Part shown: piece by piece, positions 18,705 to 26,941 of the stretch | Layout of the letters: each line of letters begins with the position of its first letter | Numbering within the stretch: the stretch's first letter is position 1 | From: Sneathiellales bacterium | GTDB lineage: Bacteria > Pseudomonadota > Alphaproteobacteria > JANQFL01 | Reading direction: 5' to 3' | NCBI GenBank assembly: GCA_028277845.1 | Contig: JANQFL010000045.1 | Coordinates: 1-51,426, forward strand | Length of the DNA: 51,426 bases | Translations under genes and position numbers: made by a program | The notes under the pieces: model-generated | What the model saw: the letters and a program-made list of their open reading frames with translations, nothing else | Told to the model about the DNA's origin: nothing | Databases searched by the model: none

Positions 18705-19832
18705 TCAGCGCGTGAACAGGCGCAGATAGGCGGCAAACACATACCGCTTTCCGCGCCTGGCCCCGGTGTATTCGGCCAATATGCCCAGGCGCTCGAAATC
18801 CGCGATCAGTTTGTAGGCGGATGATGGCGACACTTGCGCCGCCGCCGCCACACCGGCGGCGTCGATGATGGGCTGTTGATAGAGGTGGTTCAGAACCGCT
18901 TGTGCCTTCGCCGCTCTGCTGCCCAGGGTCTGGATCTTACCCTCCACGTCCTTTTGCAGTTGCAGGATATCGTCGAAGGTGGCGATGCTGCTCTTGGCCG
19001 TTTCGACGATACCCACCAGGAAGAATTTGAACCATTGGAGCAGATCGTTGCTCTCCCTGACGCGCATCAGATTGTCGTAGTAGTGCGTGCGGTTCCGTTC
19101 GAAGAAATCGGACAGATACAGCACGGGTCTTTTCAAGATGCCTTTGGCCACGAGGTAAAGGGTGATGAGCAGCCGGCCGACGCGGCCATTGCCGTCGAGA
19201 AACGGATGGATGGTCTCGAACTGGTAGTGAACCAAGGCAACCTTGAGCAGTTCGGGAAAGTATTTGGTCTCGTCGTGGACGAACCGTTCCAGGTCGTTCA
19301 TCAAGTCGTCGATGGACGTATGCACCGGGGGCACGAAAATGGCATCTGACACCGAGGCGCCGCCGATCCAATTCTGGCTACGCCTGAATTCCCCCGGTTG
19401 CTTGTGGGCGCCGCGCCCCCCCTGAAGCAATGTCCCGTGTGTTTCGCGGGCGAGGCGTGCCGAGAAAGGAAGGTTTGCCAGCTTGTCGATGGCTTCGTTC
19501 ATGGCGGCTACGTAGTTCTGCACTTCCTCCCAATCGTCCCTTTTGTCGGCATCGATGTCTTCCCGGTCCAACAGGGCGTCCGCCATGTTGGTTTGCGTGC
19601 CTTCGATCTTGCTGGACTGGGTCGCCTCCTTGAGCACATGCATGCGGATGAACAGATCGATATTTGGAATGTAGTCTGAATACATGTCCAGCCGGCCGAG
19701 TTCCCTGTCGGCCTGTCCGAGCAATTGCAACAGCGCCATGTCATCGACGACCCAATCCCGGTGAATGGAATTGGGTTGAAAGCTTTTGTAGTGGTTCTGC
19801 TGAACGAATTGTCCGGCGACGAACGTCTTCAT
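18705..19832 (-). CDS. Fic family protein with N-terminal Fic_N region and winged-helix tail (SoFic-like)
   Basis: 375 residues. The inhibitory motif S73-SKI-E77-G78 precedes the Fic core (class II), and the catalytic motif HPFLDGNGRVGR is at residues 209-220. The tail from about residue 300 (AVLNHLYQQPIIDAAGVAAAAQVSPSSAYKLIADF, read in two helices) is a winged helix, so the protein probably also binds DNA. It is a different subfamily from the Fic gene at 10630, with different length, N-terminus and operator. AMPylation of a host protein is expected from the motif; the target is unknown. It is convergent with the XRE gene and divergent from the membrane-protein gene. Confidence 0.9.
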   Translation of the reverse strand: MKTFVAGQFVQQNHYKSFQPNSIHRDWVVDDMALLQLLGQADRELGRLDMYSDYIPNIDLFIRMHVLKEATQSSKIEGTQTNMADALLDREDIDADKRDDWEEVQNYVAAMNEAIDKLANLPFSARLARETHGTLLQGGRGAHKQPGEFRRSQNWIGGASVSDAIFVPPVHTSIDDLMNDLERFVHDETKYFPELLKVALVHYQFETIHPFLDGNGRVGRLLITLYLVAKGILKRPVLYLSDFFERNRTHYYDNLMRVRESNDLLQWFKFFLVGIVETAKSSIATFDDILQLQKDVEGKIQTLGSRAAKAQAVLNHLYQQPIIDAAGVAAAAQVSPSSAYKLIADFERLGILAEYTGARRGKRYVFAAYLRLFTR

Positions 19833-19892
19833 TTTCGGTCCATGCCTCGTGCGAGAATAGCCTGAAAGGTTATTTTCGATTTTCCCCGTTAT

Positions 19893-19942
19893 CTAAAAAA
19901 TAGCAATTCACTATTTTAGTTTTCAAGTAATTTCTAAAATAG
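19893..19942 (-). promoter_or_regulatory. repeated operator half-sites upstream of the second Fic gene
   Basis: CTATTTTAG (19911-19919) and CTAAAATAG (19934-19942) are a perfect 9-base inverted repeat with a 14-base spacer; a third, longer version CTAAAAAATAG lies at 19893-19903. On the minus strand TTGAAA followed 18 bases later by TATTTT could be the promoter, placing the sites over the RNA polymerase footprint. The likely binder is the winged helix at the end of the Fic protein (autoregulation). Confidence 0.55.
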
Positions 19943-20086
19943 CGGTTGCGGAAATTATCGATTTTGGCAAAATTCAAAAACAGTGAGGGCCGGAAATCGC
20001 GAAATCGCCGCAATTCCCCTCCACAAGTTTTGCTACTTATGATAGCGTCACTATCGATATTGGCACGTAATGATATAGGGCGCGGC

Positions 20087-21358
20087 ATGCTGGAACATTG
20101 GGTGGTCATTCATGCCTTTCTCGTCGGCGGGGACGTGACGGTGCCGGTCACGGGTGTCGCGCTGGTAGGCTTCGCCGCCGCCTTCTTCGTCCGCGCCAAC
20201 GCCCGGTCGCGGCTGGCCCGGGCGCCGTATTTCGCCCTGTCCATGCTGCTCTATCTGTGCGCGTCGGTGATGTCCTGCCTGTGGCTGTTCAGTTACAGGG
20301 CGGCGCTGACGGGCACGCTGTGGACGATCTATGCGGCGGCGTTCGTGTTCGCCCTCGGGGCGGGTTACGTGCTCGGCGTCCTGGCCATCGCGCGTTCGCG
20401 GGATGCTTTCGGCAGCCAAGGCTACGGGATCTTAAGCTTCATTCCGGTGTTGAACCTGATCCTGTTTTTCAAGGGGCCGAACACCCAGGCCGCGCCGGCG
20501 GCGGTGGAAATCCCCGTGCTGCGGGTCTTCCGCGGCGGCATCGGCATCGCGCTGGGCGTGCTGCTGCTGTGTGCCAGCTCCGTCCTGTCGGGCCTTCAGA
20601 AGATCGTCTTGCAGAGCATCATGGCGACCGTTCCGCTTGAGGACGTCCTGCGGCCGGCCGTCCGCGCGATCGGCATTGAAGACACGCTGCAGCGTATGGC
20701 CGCCGCCGTGCACGGTGACCTGCCGGTGGCGGTCGACGGAACGACCTTGCTGACCGCCGTCTCGGCGGATGGCAAACGTTTGCGGCGCACGTACACCGCC
20801 ATCAACGACAGTATCGTCGACGATGGGGCCGACAATGACGGCGTTCTCATCAACGCGACCATGCGGCGCAACATCAACGCCAAGGTTTGCGGCGGCCCGA
20901 GGAACGCCATGCTGATCGGCGAAGGCGCGGAAATCGAGGAACACTACGAATCGCTGGCCGGGAAATCCCTCGGCCGGCACGTGGTGGACGAGGCCGCCTG
21001 CTTGCCACACTGGTATGCGGCCGACCGAGCCGCCTATGTGCGCACTCATGGTGTGGAAAAGGCTATACGTGCCCAGGCGGCCATGACGCGTCTGTGGCTG
21101 CCATACAAAGTCGACCACCGCACCAGCGCGATCTCGGTTGAAACGCAGGGCCGGCGGTTGCAGCGGACGTTCATGGTAACAGATGATTCCGTCACATTCG
21201 GACCCGACGCCCGCGCCGCACGGACGCGCAAAGTCTGCGACTTTATTTCCTTTGCACCCTTGCTCCACGCCGGTGCGGAAATTATCGACATCTTTGTCAA
21301 ACAGGACGGAACATTCATTGCGCGCATAGCCGTCAACAAGAAACAGTGCGGGTTTTGA
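20087..21358 (+). CDS. membrane protein of unknown function with a duplicated C-terminal module
   Basis: 423 residues from the ATG at 20087 (an AGGG site lies upstream; ATG 20039 and TTG 19946 are alternatives). About four or five hydrophobic segments occupy residues 5-130 and one more lies near 160-180 (GIALGVLLLCASSVLSG). The remaining 240 residues contain two copies of one module, from about 210 and about 330: LPVAVDGTTLLTAVSADGKRLRRT and LPYKVDHRTSAISVETQGRRL, each followed by a DDS/DS stretch, a KVC motif and GAEI. I recognise no family. The architecture suggests a membrane anchor with a paired extracytoplasmic domain whose lone Cys residues may bond. Confidence 0.7.
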   Translation: MLEHWVVIHAFLVGGDVTVPVTGVALVGFAAAFFVRANARSRLARAPYFALSMLLYLCASVMSCLWLFSYRAALTGTLWTIYAAAFVFALGAGYVLGVLAIARSRDAFGSQGYGILSFIPVLNLILFFKGPNTQAAPAAVEIPVLRVFRGGIGIALGVLLLCASSVLSGLQKIVLQSIMATVPLEDVLRPAVRAIGIEDTLQRMAAAVHGDLPVAVDGTTLLTAVSADGKRLRRTYTAINDSIVDDGADNDGVLINATMRRNINAKVCGGPRNAMLIGEGAEIEEHYESLAGKSLGRHVVDEAACLPHWYAADRAAYVRTHGVEKAIRAQAAMTRLWLPYKVDHRTSAISVETQGRRLQRTFMVTDDSVTFGPDARAARTRKVCDFISFAPLLHAGAEIIDIFVKQDGTFIARIAVNKKQCGF

Positions 21359-21418
21359 CGAATGAGAATTGGTGGCAGTTATGCGCAGACGCCGCCGTTT
21401 TCTCGCACGAGTTAATGC

Positions 21419-23080
21419 CTAATCGGCTTCGCCGAATTCCTCGATGGCAATGGCAAAATTCAGGGCCTGGGAGCCGCGCAGCCTGAAGGTGGTAATGCCG
21501 ATCAGACGTGCTTTTGCATCGAACAATCCGCCACCCGACGAGCCAGGGGAGATTTGCGCCGTTGTCTGGACGAGACGCTGCGTACCTATCTTGCGGAGGC
21601 CGGAAACAATGCCCTGGCCGAGCGTGTTCTCCAATCCGCTCGGTGAGCCGACCGTGTAGACGGGCTCGCCAACCTTGAGACTGTCATATGTCCGAATGGC
21701 CGTGACGAATTCGAGATCCCTGCCGACGGCTTCCAGAACACACCGGTCTCCTTTAACGTCACCCGAAACGACGCGCCCGATCGCGTACGTTTCGTCTTGT
21801 ACGATCACAATGAATTGCCGTCCCTTGACGACATGGCAGTTCGTGATCACGTGCCGCTTGGTGATGGCTACACCCGATCCTTGCGAGAGCTTCTTGCCGG
21901 ATATGAACGCTGCCCGGGAACGCGCGCTGTAGATGGTCCAAACGTAACGGTTGACCTCGGCAAAAATCTCTTCGGGCTGCTTGTCGGTCTTTGACGCCTT
22001 TGTCCCAGGTCCGGGAAGATGGACACGCGACCATTTGTAGTTTGCGGCGCGAGAGGCTGACGCAGCGGGTAAGTTCCGCTTTTTCTGTTTCGGCCTAATC
22101 GTTATCCCCGGTTTTCCTTTCGGTCGCGGAGCAACATTCTTTGCCTTGGGGATGGACGCGATCTTTGGCTTCTGCCGGGGAGGGGCCTCGAGCTTGGGCT
22201 CGTCCGTTCCAACAGGCCACACCCTGGCGGTTAGCTCGGCCAAGGTCCTGTATTTTTGGGATATGTTTAGTCCCGCGTCCGGGTGTTGAAGGTTCGTACA
22301 GGATTGTCTGTAACCTTGAAAACCCCATTGACGGTCCTTTTCGAAATCTCCTGTGTAGTTCGATCTGGCAACAAGACCCCAAAAGTAGGCCATGGTCGGG
22401 TTCTGGTTCTTTTCTATGGCCTCCTGATCTGTTTTCCGCGAAGAGTTGCCGGCAATGGCCAAGTACCCGAACCTGTAGTACCGGTGGAGTTCATATTGCG
22501 CGTGGCAGTTTCCTGAGATCGCGAATTTCTTCAGCGCGTCAAGCGTATCGTCATCCCCTTGTTCGGACTGGTGATATAGGACGGCTATTCCTGCCCAACC
22601 GCATCCCTTCCCCAAGGCCTCAAGGACGTATTGTCGCGATAGTCGGGGGCTCTTAGTCGTACTCTTTCCCAGCGAGTACATATTGCTCAACGCAGCGCCC
22701 GACTCACAGTGTCCCCGCTCGAATGCTTCCTTGAACCAGCGCACTGCTTGCTGACCGTCAACGTACGTCACACATTCCAGAGGCCTGCGGCGAAACAAGA
22801 CTTTCAGCGATTCGTGGGAATAGATAAAGCCAAGCGCCGCCATCGCCTGGACGTTGCCCAACGCCGCACCCTCCTTGTAAGGCCTAATGTCTTCCGCACG
22901 GCAGAACAGACTGTCTAGTCTTAGGGATCTACGGGTGCTTTTTATGTTGCGGTAAGACGGTGAGGAGACCGTGGACGGCGAAGTAATATCCGACGTGGCT
23001 CGGCGGTTCTTCGGTGTTTCGCATGCGCTCAAAGCGAGACCGGCGAGCAAGACATAGCCGTAACGGGATACTCTATGCAT
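21419..23080 (-). CDS. lipoprotein with Sel1-like repeats and a trypsin-like serine protease domain
   Basis: 553 residues. The N-terminus MHRVSRYGYVLLAGLALSAC is a lipoprotein signal with the lipid-modified Cys20. Residues 60-270 are helical with Sel1-type units (GAALGNVQAMAALGFIYS, AVRWFKEAFERGHCESGAALSNMY in pieces). After a basic, Pro/Lys-rich linker (about 290-350), a chymotrypsin-fold protease follows, with His416 in TNCHVV, Asp445 in VKGDRCVL and Ser515 in SPGSSGGGLF, so the catalytic triad is complete. It should sit in the periplasm attached to a membrane and degrade or sense damaged proteins, possibly scaffolded by the Sel1 repeats. The substrate is unknown. Confidence 0.82.
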   Translation of the reverse strand: MHRVSRYGYVLLAGLALSACETPKNRRATSDITSPSTVSSPSYRNIKSTRRSLRLDSLFCRAEDIRPYKEGAALGNVQAMAALGFIYSHESLKVLFRRRPLECVTYVDGQQAVRWFKEAFERGHCESGAALSNMYSLGKSTTKSPRLSRQYVLEALGKGCGWAGIAVLYHQSEQGDDDTLDALKKFAISGNCHAQYELHRYYRFGYLAIAGNSSRKTDQEAIEKNQNPTMAYFWGLVARSNYTGDFEKDRQWGFQGYRQSCTNLQHPDAGLNISQKYRTLAELTARVWPVGTDEPKLEAPPRQKPKIASIPKAKNVAPRPKGKPGITIRPKQKKRNLPAASASRAANYKWSRVHLPGPGTKASKTDKQPEEIFAEVNRYVWTIYSARSRAAFISGKKLSQGSGVAITKRHVITNCHVVKGRQFIVIVQDETYAIGRVVSGDVKGDRCVLEAVGRDLEFVTAIRTYDSLKVGEPVYTVGSPSGLENTLGQGIVSGLRKIGTQRLVQTTAQISPGSSGGGLFDAKARLIGITTFRLRGSQALNFAIAIEEFGEAD

Positions 23081-23236
23081 CGCAATGAACTTCGTTCGTC
23101 CAATCCAAGGGTGGTAGAGTGGGGTGGGTGTTCCTGCAAGTTTAACCTGAATCGGGTGTCCGGAACATCGGTAAACGTGCGTACGCCTCGCACGGCGTCC
23201 GGGCCGTGCTCGATGGCCGCTTATGGCGTGAACCGA

Positions 23237-23307
23237 ACGCCGTCATCGCGCCCATGCGCTACTTCAGCTACGAACTCATGCACATCACCCCCGCCGCCCG
23301 CACGGCC
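23237..23307 (+). pseudogene. duplicated 3' end of the XRE regulator gene
   Basis: These 71 bases match 18571-18641, the end of the XRE regulator gene, at about 64 positions by eye. The encoded stretch NAVIAPMRYFSYELMHITPAARTA corresponds to DAVIAPMLYVSYEPMHITPAARTA. No start, helix-turn-helix or complete S24 domain precedes it, so it is a remnant of a paralogue. It lies just beyond the segment carrying the Fic, membrane-protein and protease genes, which these two copies therefore bracket. Confidence 0.6.
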
Positions 23308-23358
23308 ACGCGAAACATGGCGGCGCGCGCGACGGCCGGTGTGGGAGGCGGAGTTCGT

Positions 23359-23949
23359 TCAATACTTCGTCGTCAGCGGTTGGAACGTCGACACAATGCG
23401 CAGATAGTCGTCGCGCTTTTCAGCGTACCTGGAGATCGTCGCTCGTATCGCTATCGAACGGATGGAATTGCCGTATGACACGAGGCTGATATTTTCGACA
23501 ATGGTGTGTCCGGCCTTCGAAGGCCAGGAGTACACCCATCGAAGCGCCTCGTTGCCCTGTATCGTCAGGCGCTCGGGGTCCTGCAGGAGTTCCTGCACCG
23601 GGTGTTTGTGCCGCATCCCCAGCATGGCATAGTATGCGGCGGTTTCCAGCGAGACGATCTCCATTGGAATTGTGCCGATCTCGATGGATTCGTAGTCTTC
23701 GGTGAACTTCGCGGTATTCATCCCGTCAGGATAGATAATGACGACGGTGAACGGCGGTTTGCCCGATATGCCCACGGTCCACGAGGACGGCATGTCGATG
23801 GAAAAACCGAGGATGTTGTGTTCGAGCCGCTTGAAATGGCTGCTGGCCGACGAGGGGTAAAAGCCGTAATACGGACTCTCGCCCCATCCGGCGGATGCAG
23901 ACAGCAGAAGCACCGACAGGCCGAAAAACGCCGATCTCGCGAATGTCAT
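23359..23949 (-). CDS. exported protein of unknown function
   Basis: 196 residues from the ATG at 23949, chosen because GGGAG lies about 8 bases upstream and because MTFARSAFFGLSVLLLSASAGWG is a proper signal peptide; the open frame begins at 24024. The mature part has the pattern LGFSIDMPSSWTVGI, then MEIVSLETAAYYAM and EALRWVYSWP, and ends LRIVSTFQPL. That resembles the periplasmic PsbP/PhoU-unrelated 'F.i..P..W' proteins, in which a fatty-acid or peptide-binding fold is suspected, but I cannot assign a family. It is a single gene facing away from the GNAT gene. Confidence 0.65.
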   Translation of the reverse strand: MTFARSAFFGLSVLLLSASAGWGESPYYGFYPSSASSHFKRLEHNILGFSIDMPSSWTVGISGKPPFTVVIIYPDGMNTAKFTEDYESIEIGTIPMEIVSLETAAYYAMLGMRHKHPVQELLQDPERLTIQGNEALRWVYSWPSKAGHTIVENISLVSYGNSIRSIAIRATISRYAEKRDDYLRIVSTFQPLTTKY

Positions 23950-24228
23950 GCAATCGACTCCCATTCCTCGCGTCCCGTTCTCAGCTCCACGGTCTCCGTG
24001 CGCGTGCAGTTCGTTGCAATGCATCGAGTCGCCGCTTTGTTGCGCAGGCGTGAATAACTCCGTTGCCGGGTGGTTCCCAACTTGAGGCGTGCAGGAACAT
24101 AGTCGCGGTAACCTCGGTAGATTTACAATCTATGGTAGGTGAAATCATCTGCTGCGTCTATGCGTGGCTCGGCCGTTGCCTACCCTTTCCCACATGCACC
24201 CGCACCCGCCGGATGCTATGCAGTCCCC

Positions 24229-24747
24229 ATGATACCGACACTCGAAACGGAGCGGCTCGTGTTGCGCGGGCCGGAGGGGGCGGATTTTCCGGTGTACCGG
24301 GGTTTCTTCGCCGACGGCGAGGCCTCGGCGTTTTACGGCGGGCCGCTGGCGCCGGACCGGGCCTGGCGCGTGCTGGCGGCGGACATCGGCCACTGGGCCC
24401 TGCGCGGATACGGCTGCTGGTCGGTCGTGGTGCGCGAGAGCGGCGCCATGATCGGCCATTGCGGCCTGTGGTGGCCGGAAAGCTATCCCCGGTCGGAACT
24501 GACCTGGTGGATCGTGCCGGTGGCGCGCCGGCGGGGCTACGCCAAGGAGGCCTCCCGGGCCGCGATCCGCTTCGGCTACGAGCAACTCGGCTGGTCCCTG
24601 GTCGAGACCCACATGAACGACGCCAACACCGCCGCCCGCCGCCTGGCAGAATCCCTGGGCGGTACGGTCATCGCCCGCGAGCGTTTTCCCGACGGCTTGG
24701 AGCGTAACGTGTACGGGCTGCCGCGCACCGATGTGCCCGCCGGCTAG
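24229..24747 (+). CDS. GNAT family N-acetyltransferase (RimJ/RimL type)
   Basis: 172 residues from the ATG at 24229; MIPTLETERLVLRGP is the standard N-terminus of RimJ/RimL-like enzymes. The acetyl-CoA-binding motif is WWIVPVARRRGYAKEASRAA (about residues 86-105), followed by TAARRLAESLGG in the C-terminal part. It should transfer an acetyl group from acetyl-CoA to an amine; targets in this group include ribosomal protein N-termini and small molecules. A 6-base hairpin TAGATT-tac-AATCTA lies at 24118-24132, about 97 bases upstream. It converges with the AT-rich cassette that starts 75 bases away. Confidence 0.87.
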   Translation: MIPTLETERLVLRGPEGADFPVYRGFFADGEASAFYGGPLAPDRAWRVLAADIGHWALRGYGCWSVVVRESGAMIGHCGLWWPESYPRSELTWWIVPVARRRGYAKEASRAAIRFGYEQLGWSLVETHMNDANTAARRLAESLGGTVIARERFPDGLERNVYGLPRTDVPAG

Positions 24748-24821
24748 GGCCGTTTCCACTTGTCATATCGAGTCTAATCGAAAAGGACCAAATTGCATCT
24801 GGTCGAGAAGGCTCAAATTTT

Positions 24822-25487
24822 TTAAGCCGCTAGAAATTTTACTTTCTTATAGAGGGCGCCGTAGGCTCTACGGACTACTTTTTGCTGTAGTGGCCTTCCT
24901 TTTACCTTAGATGAAGCGATGACGATGTCAGGTGGCCGATACCTGGCGCAACCAATCGCTGCACTCATCTTGTCAAAATGAGATTTGTTTGGCGATCCCT
25001 GCCTCATGCTATTGATAATTTGTATATGCCACAGTTTATCATCAGCCTCGATAGTCCAATTGTCAGTACGAAGCAGTGGAATTCCCAATGTCTCGAAAAT
25101 TGCCATAATGAACGTCGCACAGGTGAGGCCATCTCCTAGGCCAGTAGCAACATAGTTTCCTTCTTCATCGAAATACTGGCGATTATCATCATAAAATATT
25201 GAGAAAGGTACCGAGTCTTCGGTGTTGTGCGTGGATATCATCGCGCACTGACCCGCTAGCAAACGTTTTTGTCTCTCAGTCAATCCAAGCCTAATCCAGA
25301 ATCCATCATCGATAACTTCAGTCCTCATAGCATGGTGACGAGCTAAATGAAGGAACATTGCGTCTTGCATAGGATCTTCCAAATAAAGAAGTCCTACGTG
25401 AAAAATCTCAGAGCCATTAAAATAGAAGCCGACAGCGGAAAGATCCGATTTTGATAATTTAGATTTATCAATCGAAAATATATCCAT
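24822..25487 (-). CDS. cassette protein 3: unknown, possible permuted papain-like enzyme
   Basis: 221 residues, last gene of a leftward AT-rich trio, starting 9 bases after the preceding stop. FHVGLLYLED (His30) and, later, GLTCATFIMAIFETLGIPLL (Cys123) follow the His-then-Cys order of permuted NlpC/P60 or LRAT-like papain folds, in which the Cys begins a helix as here. WHIQIINSM follows 30 residues later. If that reading is right, it could be an amidase, peptidase or acyltransferase. The last 40 residues are Lys/Arg-rich. There is no signal peptide, so it should act in the cytosol. The fold assignment is inference from short motifs; I recognise no named family. Confidence 0.6.
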   Translation of the reverse strand: MDIFSIDKSKLSKSDLSAVGFYFNGSEIFHVGLLYLEDPMQDAMFLHLARHHAMRTEVIDDGFWIRLGLTERQKRLLAGQCAMISTHNTEDSVPFSIFYDDNRQYFDEEGNYVATGLGDGLTCATFIMAIFETLGIPLLRTDNWTIEADDKLWHIQIINSMRQGSPNKSHFDKMSAAIGCARYRPPDIVIASSKVKGRPLQQKVVRRAYGALYKKVKFLAA

Positions 25488-25496
25488 AATTCTTGA

Positions 25497-26144
25497 TTAC
25501 TTAAGCCCTACTAGTTCGGCTTCGGCATCTTCTCCTGCCCTAACAAGCAACATCTCTGTTTCACGAAGCCAGGACTTCCAAGACGGCAAACTTGAACGGT
25601 ACTTATATGTCGCTCGTAAAAGGCCTATCGTAAAATCTAGATTGTATTTTTGGATGTCAGCTAAGCGGAAAATCCGATCAACTTGTTCAAAATTCTTGTT
25701 TTCTAGCAGTTTGGAAAGTTCAACAAACATACGTTTAAGGCTAGTCACCGACGATTTTGAACCGTACTCAATGTTGAACTCTTGAATCCAAGGACATTCG
25801 GATTCCAGAGATTGGCCCCAAGTTATATGTTCGGCATGGTGACCTATCTCATGCCGATCCGCGAAAAACAGGTATTGAGAAGCAGGTCCGGAAGTCGGCT
25901 CACTCAGCACAACGATCATCCATTTGGATTCGTCAGGCTTGGTCTCACTTTTGACATCGTCCCGAAGAGATTTCGCGATACTTCTCAAATCATCCGTCTC
26001 TATCAGAATAGGACGGTGAGCTGTCCCGGCATCTTCATGATATGTCTTCCGGTCCCAATGACTGGTGTAGCTGGTCTTCGATTGAGTGCCGGAATAGGCT
26101 TCCGGCACCTCGATTAAATTGTGCCAAGGATTGGGTGATGTCAT
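25497..26144 (-). CDS. cassette protein 2: unknown, with an HEIGHH motif
   Basis: 215 residues; its ATG lies 110 bases inside the preceding gene, so the two are translationally linked. The conspicuous feature is FADRHEIGHHAEHITWG (His98, Glu99, His102), which satisfies HExxH of zinc metalloproteases and is followed by further acidic residues that might give the third ligand. The motif lacks the hydrophobic helix normally found just before it, so catalysis is uncertain. The C-terminal 90 residues are helical (SLKRMFVELSKLLENKNFEQV, then a SWKSWL helix). No membrane segment or signal is visible. I do not recognise a family. Confidence 0.6.
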   Translation of the reverse strand: MTSPNPWHNLIEVPEAYSGTQSKTSYTSHWDRKTYHEDAGTAHRPILIETDDLRSIAKSLRDDVKSETKPDESKWMIVVLSEPTSGPASQYLFFADRHEIGHHAEHITWGQSLESECPWIQEFNIEYGSKSSVTSLKRMFVELSKLLENKNFEQVDRIFRLADIQKYNLDFTIGLLRATYKYRSSLPSWKSWLRETEMLLVRAGEDAEAELVGLK

Positions 26145-26838
26145 TGCTATTTGCCTCCAGTTTTCCTGCTACCCAAAAATCAGCGTCGATTTTGAAGCCA
26201 AGGCGATTGTCTTTAGGGTGTTTCACTAGGCCGTAATTGACTCTCATGGAATGCCCAGCATCACTCAGTGCAACAGAATAGGTGCCGCTAAACTCGCGAG
26301 TGTTTTCGTTTCCAAGAAAACTCTTGTATTGCTCACCAACCAAATTTGCCGAGATCAACTTTGAGAAATCAGATTCATTGAGATCTAGCAGCAGCGGATC
26401 AATAACATTGATGTATCTCAAGCCACATCTGCTGATATATGCGGGTTGATAAATTTCTACGAAAACATTGTATACGCTTTGTAAATGTTTTTTGAAATCT
26501 TCCCATCTTTTATACTTCGTACATGACAAAGAAATTGAAGAGCCAGATAGTCCAACTTTCCATATCCTGTCGTCAGATAAAAAATCATACGAGTTGACAG
26601 GTGTCTTTTTAGCGATCGGCGAACCAATTTCTTCTTCGCCGATTTCCATAGCAATTTCGTATCCAGAATTTTCTTTTAAAATTGGAAAGTCGAATTTGAT
26701 ATTGTCTTGGAAATCCGCAGGTAGCTCGGCTTCTACACGTAACAGCTTCGGAAACTGAAATTGGCAGATGACCTCAACCAGAGGGTTTGTTCGGTATCTT
26801 ACGCGTGGTTGCGTATCGAATGGAAATTGCAGTTTCAA
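26035..26838 (-). CDS. cassette protein 1: TIGR04255-like sporadically distributed protein
   Basis: 267 residues from a TTG start with GGAG 7 bases upstream. RYRTNPLVEVICQFQFP near the N-terminus and CGLRYINVIDP near residue 140 are the family-type segments of TIGR04255, a set of proteins of unknown function known for patchy distribution. A minus-strand TATAAA (26865-26870) upstream could be its own -10 box. The gene overlaps the next by 110 bases. It is clearly AT-richer than the prophage primase upstream or the GNAT gene beyond the cassette, and uses rarer codons, pointing to recent transfer. In the cassette it may act as sensor or regulator, but that is speculation. Confidence 0.72.
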   Translation of the reverse strand: MKLQFPFDTQPRVRYRTNPLVEVICQFQFPKLLRVEAELPADFQDNIKFDFPILKENSGYEIAMEIGEEEIGSPIAKKTPVNSYDFLSDDRIWKVGLSGSSISLSCTKYKRWEDFKKHLQSVYNVFVEIYQPAYISRCGLRYINVIDPLLLDLNESDFSKLISANLVGEQYKSFLGNENTREFSGTYSVALSDAGHSMRVNYGLVKHPKDNRLGFKIDADFWVAGKLEANSNDITQSLAQFNRGAGSLFRHSIEDQLHQSLGPEDIS

Positions 26839-26941
26839 GTAGAATCTCCAATATGATCATTGAATTTATACAGCACCAAAAACGGAATGAGAATCCCTCA
26901 CAGGCAATTGATTTGAGAGCATAGATGAAGGCTGTTCCCCC

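Noticed and set aside
23081-24120. Insertion sequence or transposase remnants around the duplicated XRE tail
   Set aside because: No transposase motif, terminal inverted repeats or target duplications could be seen.
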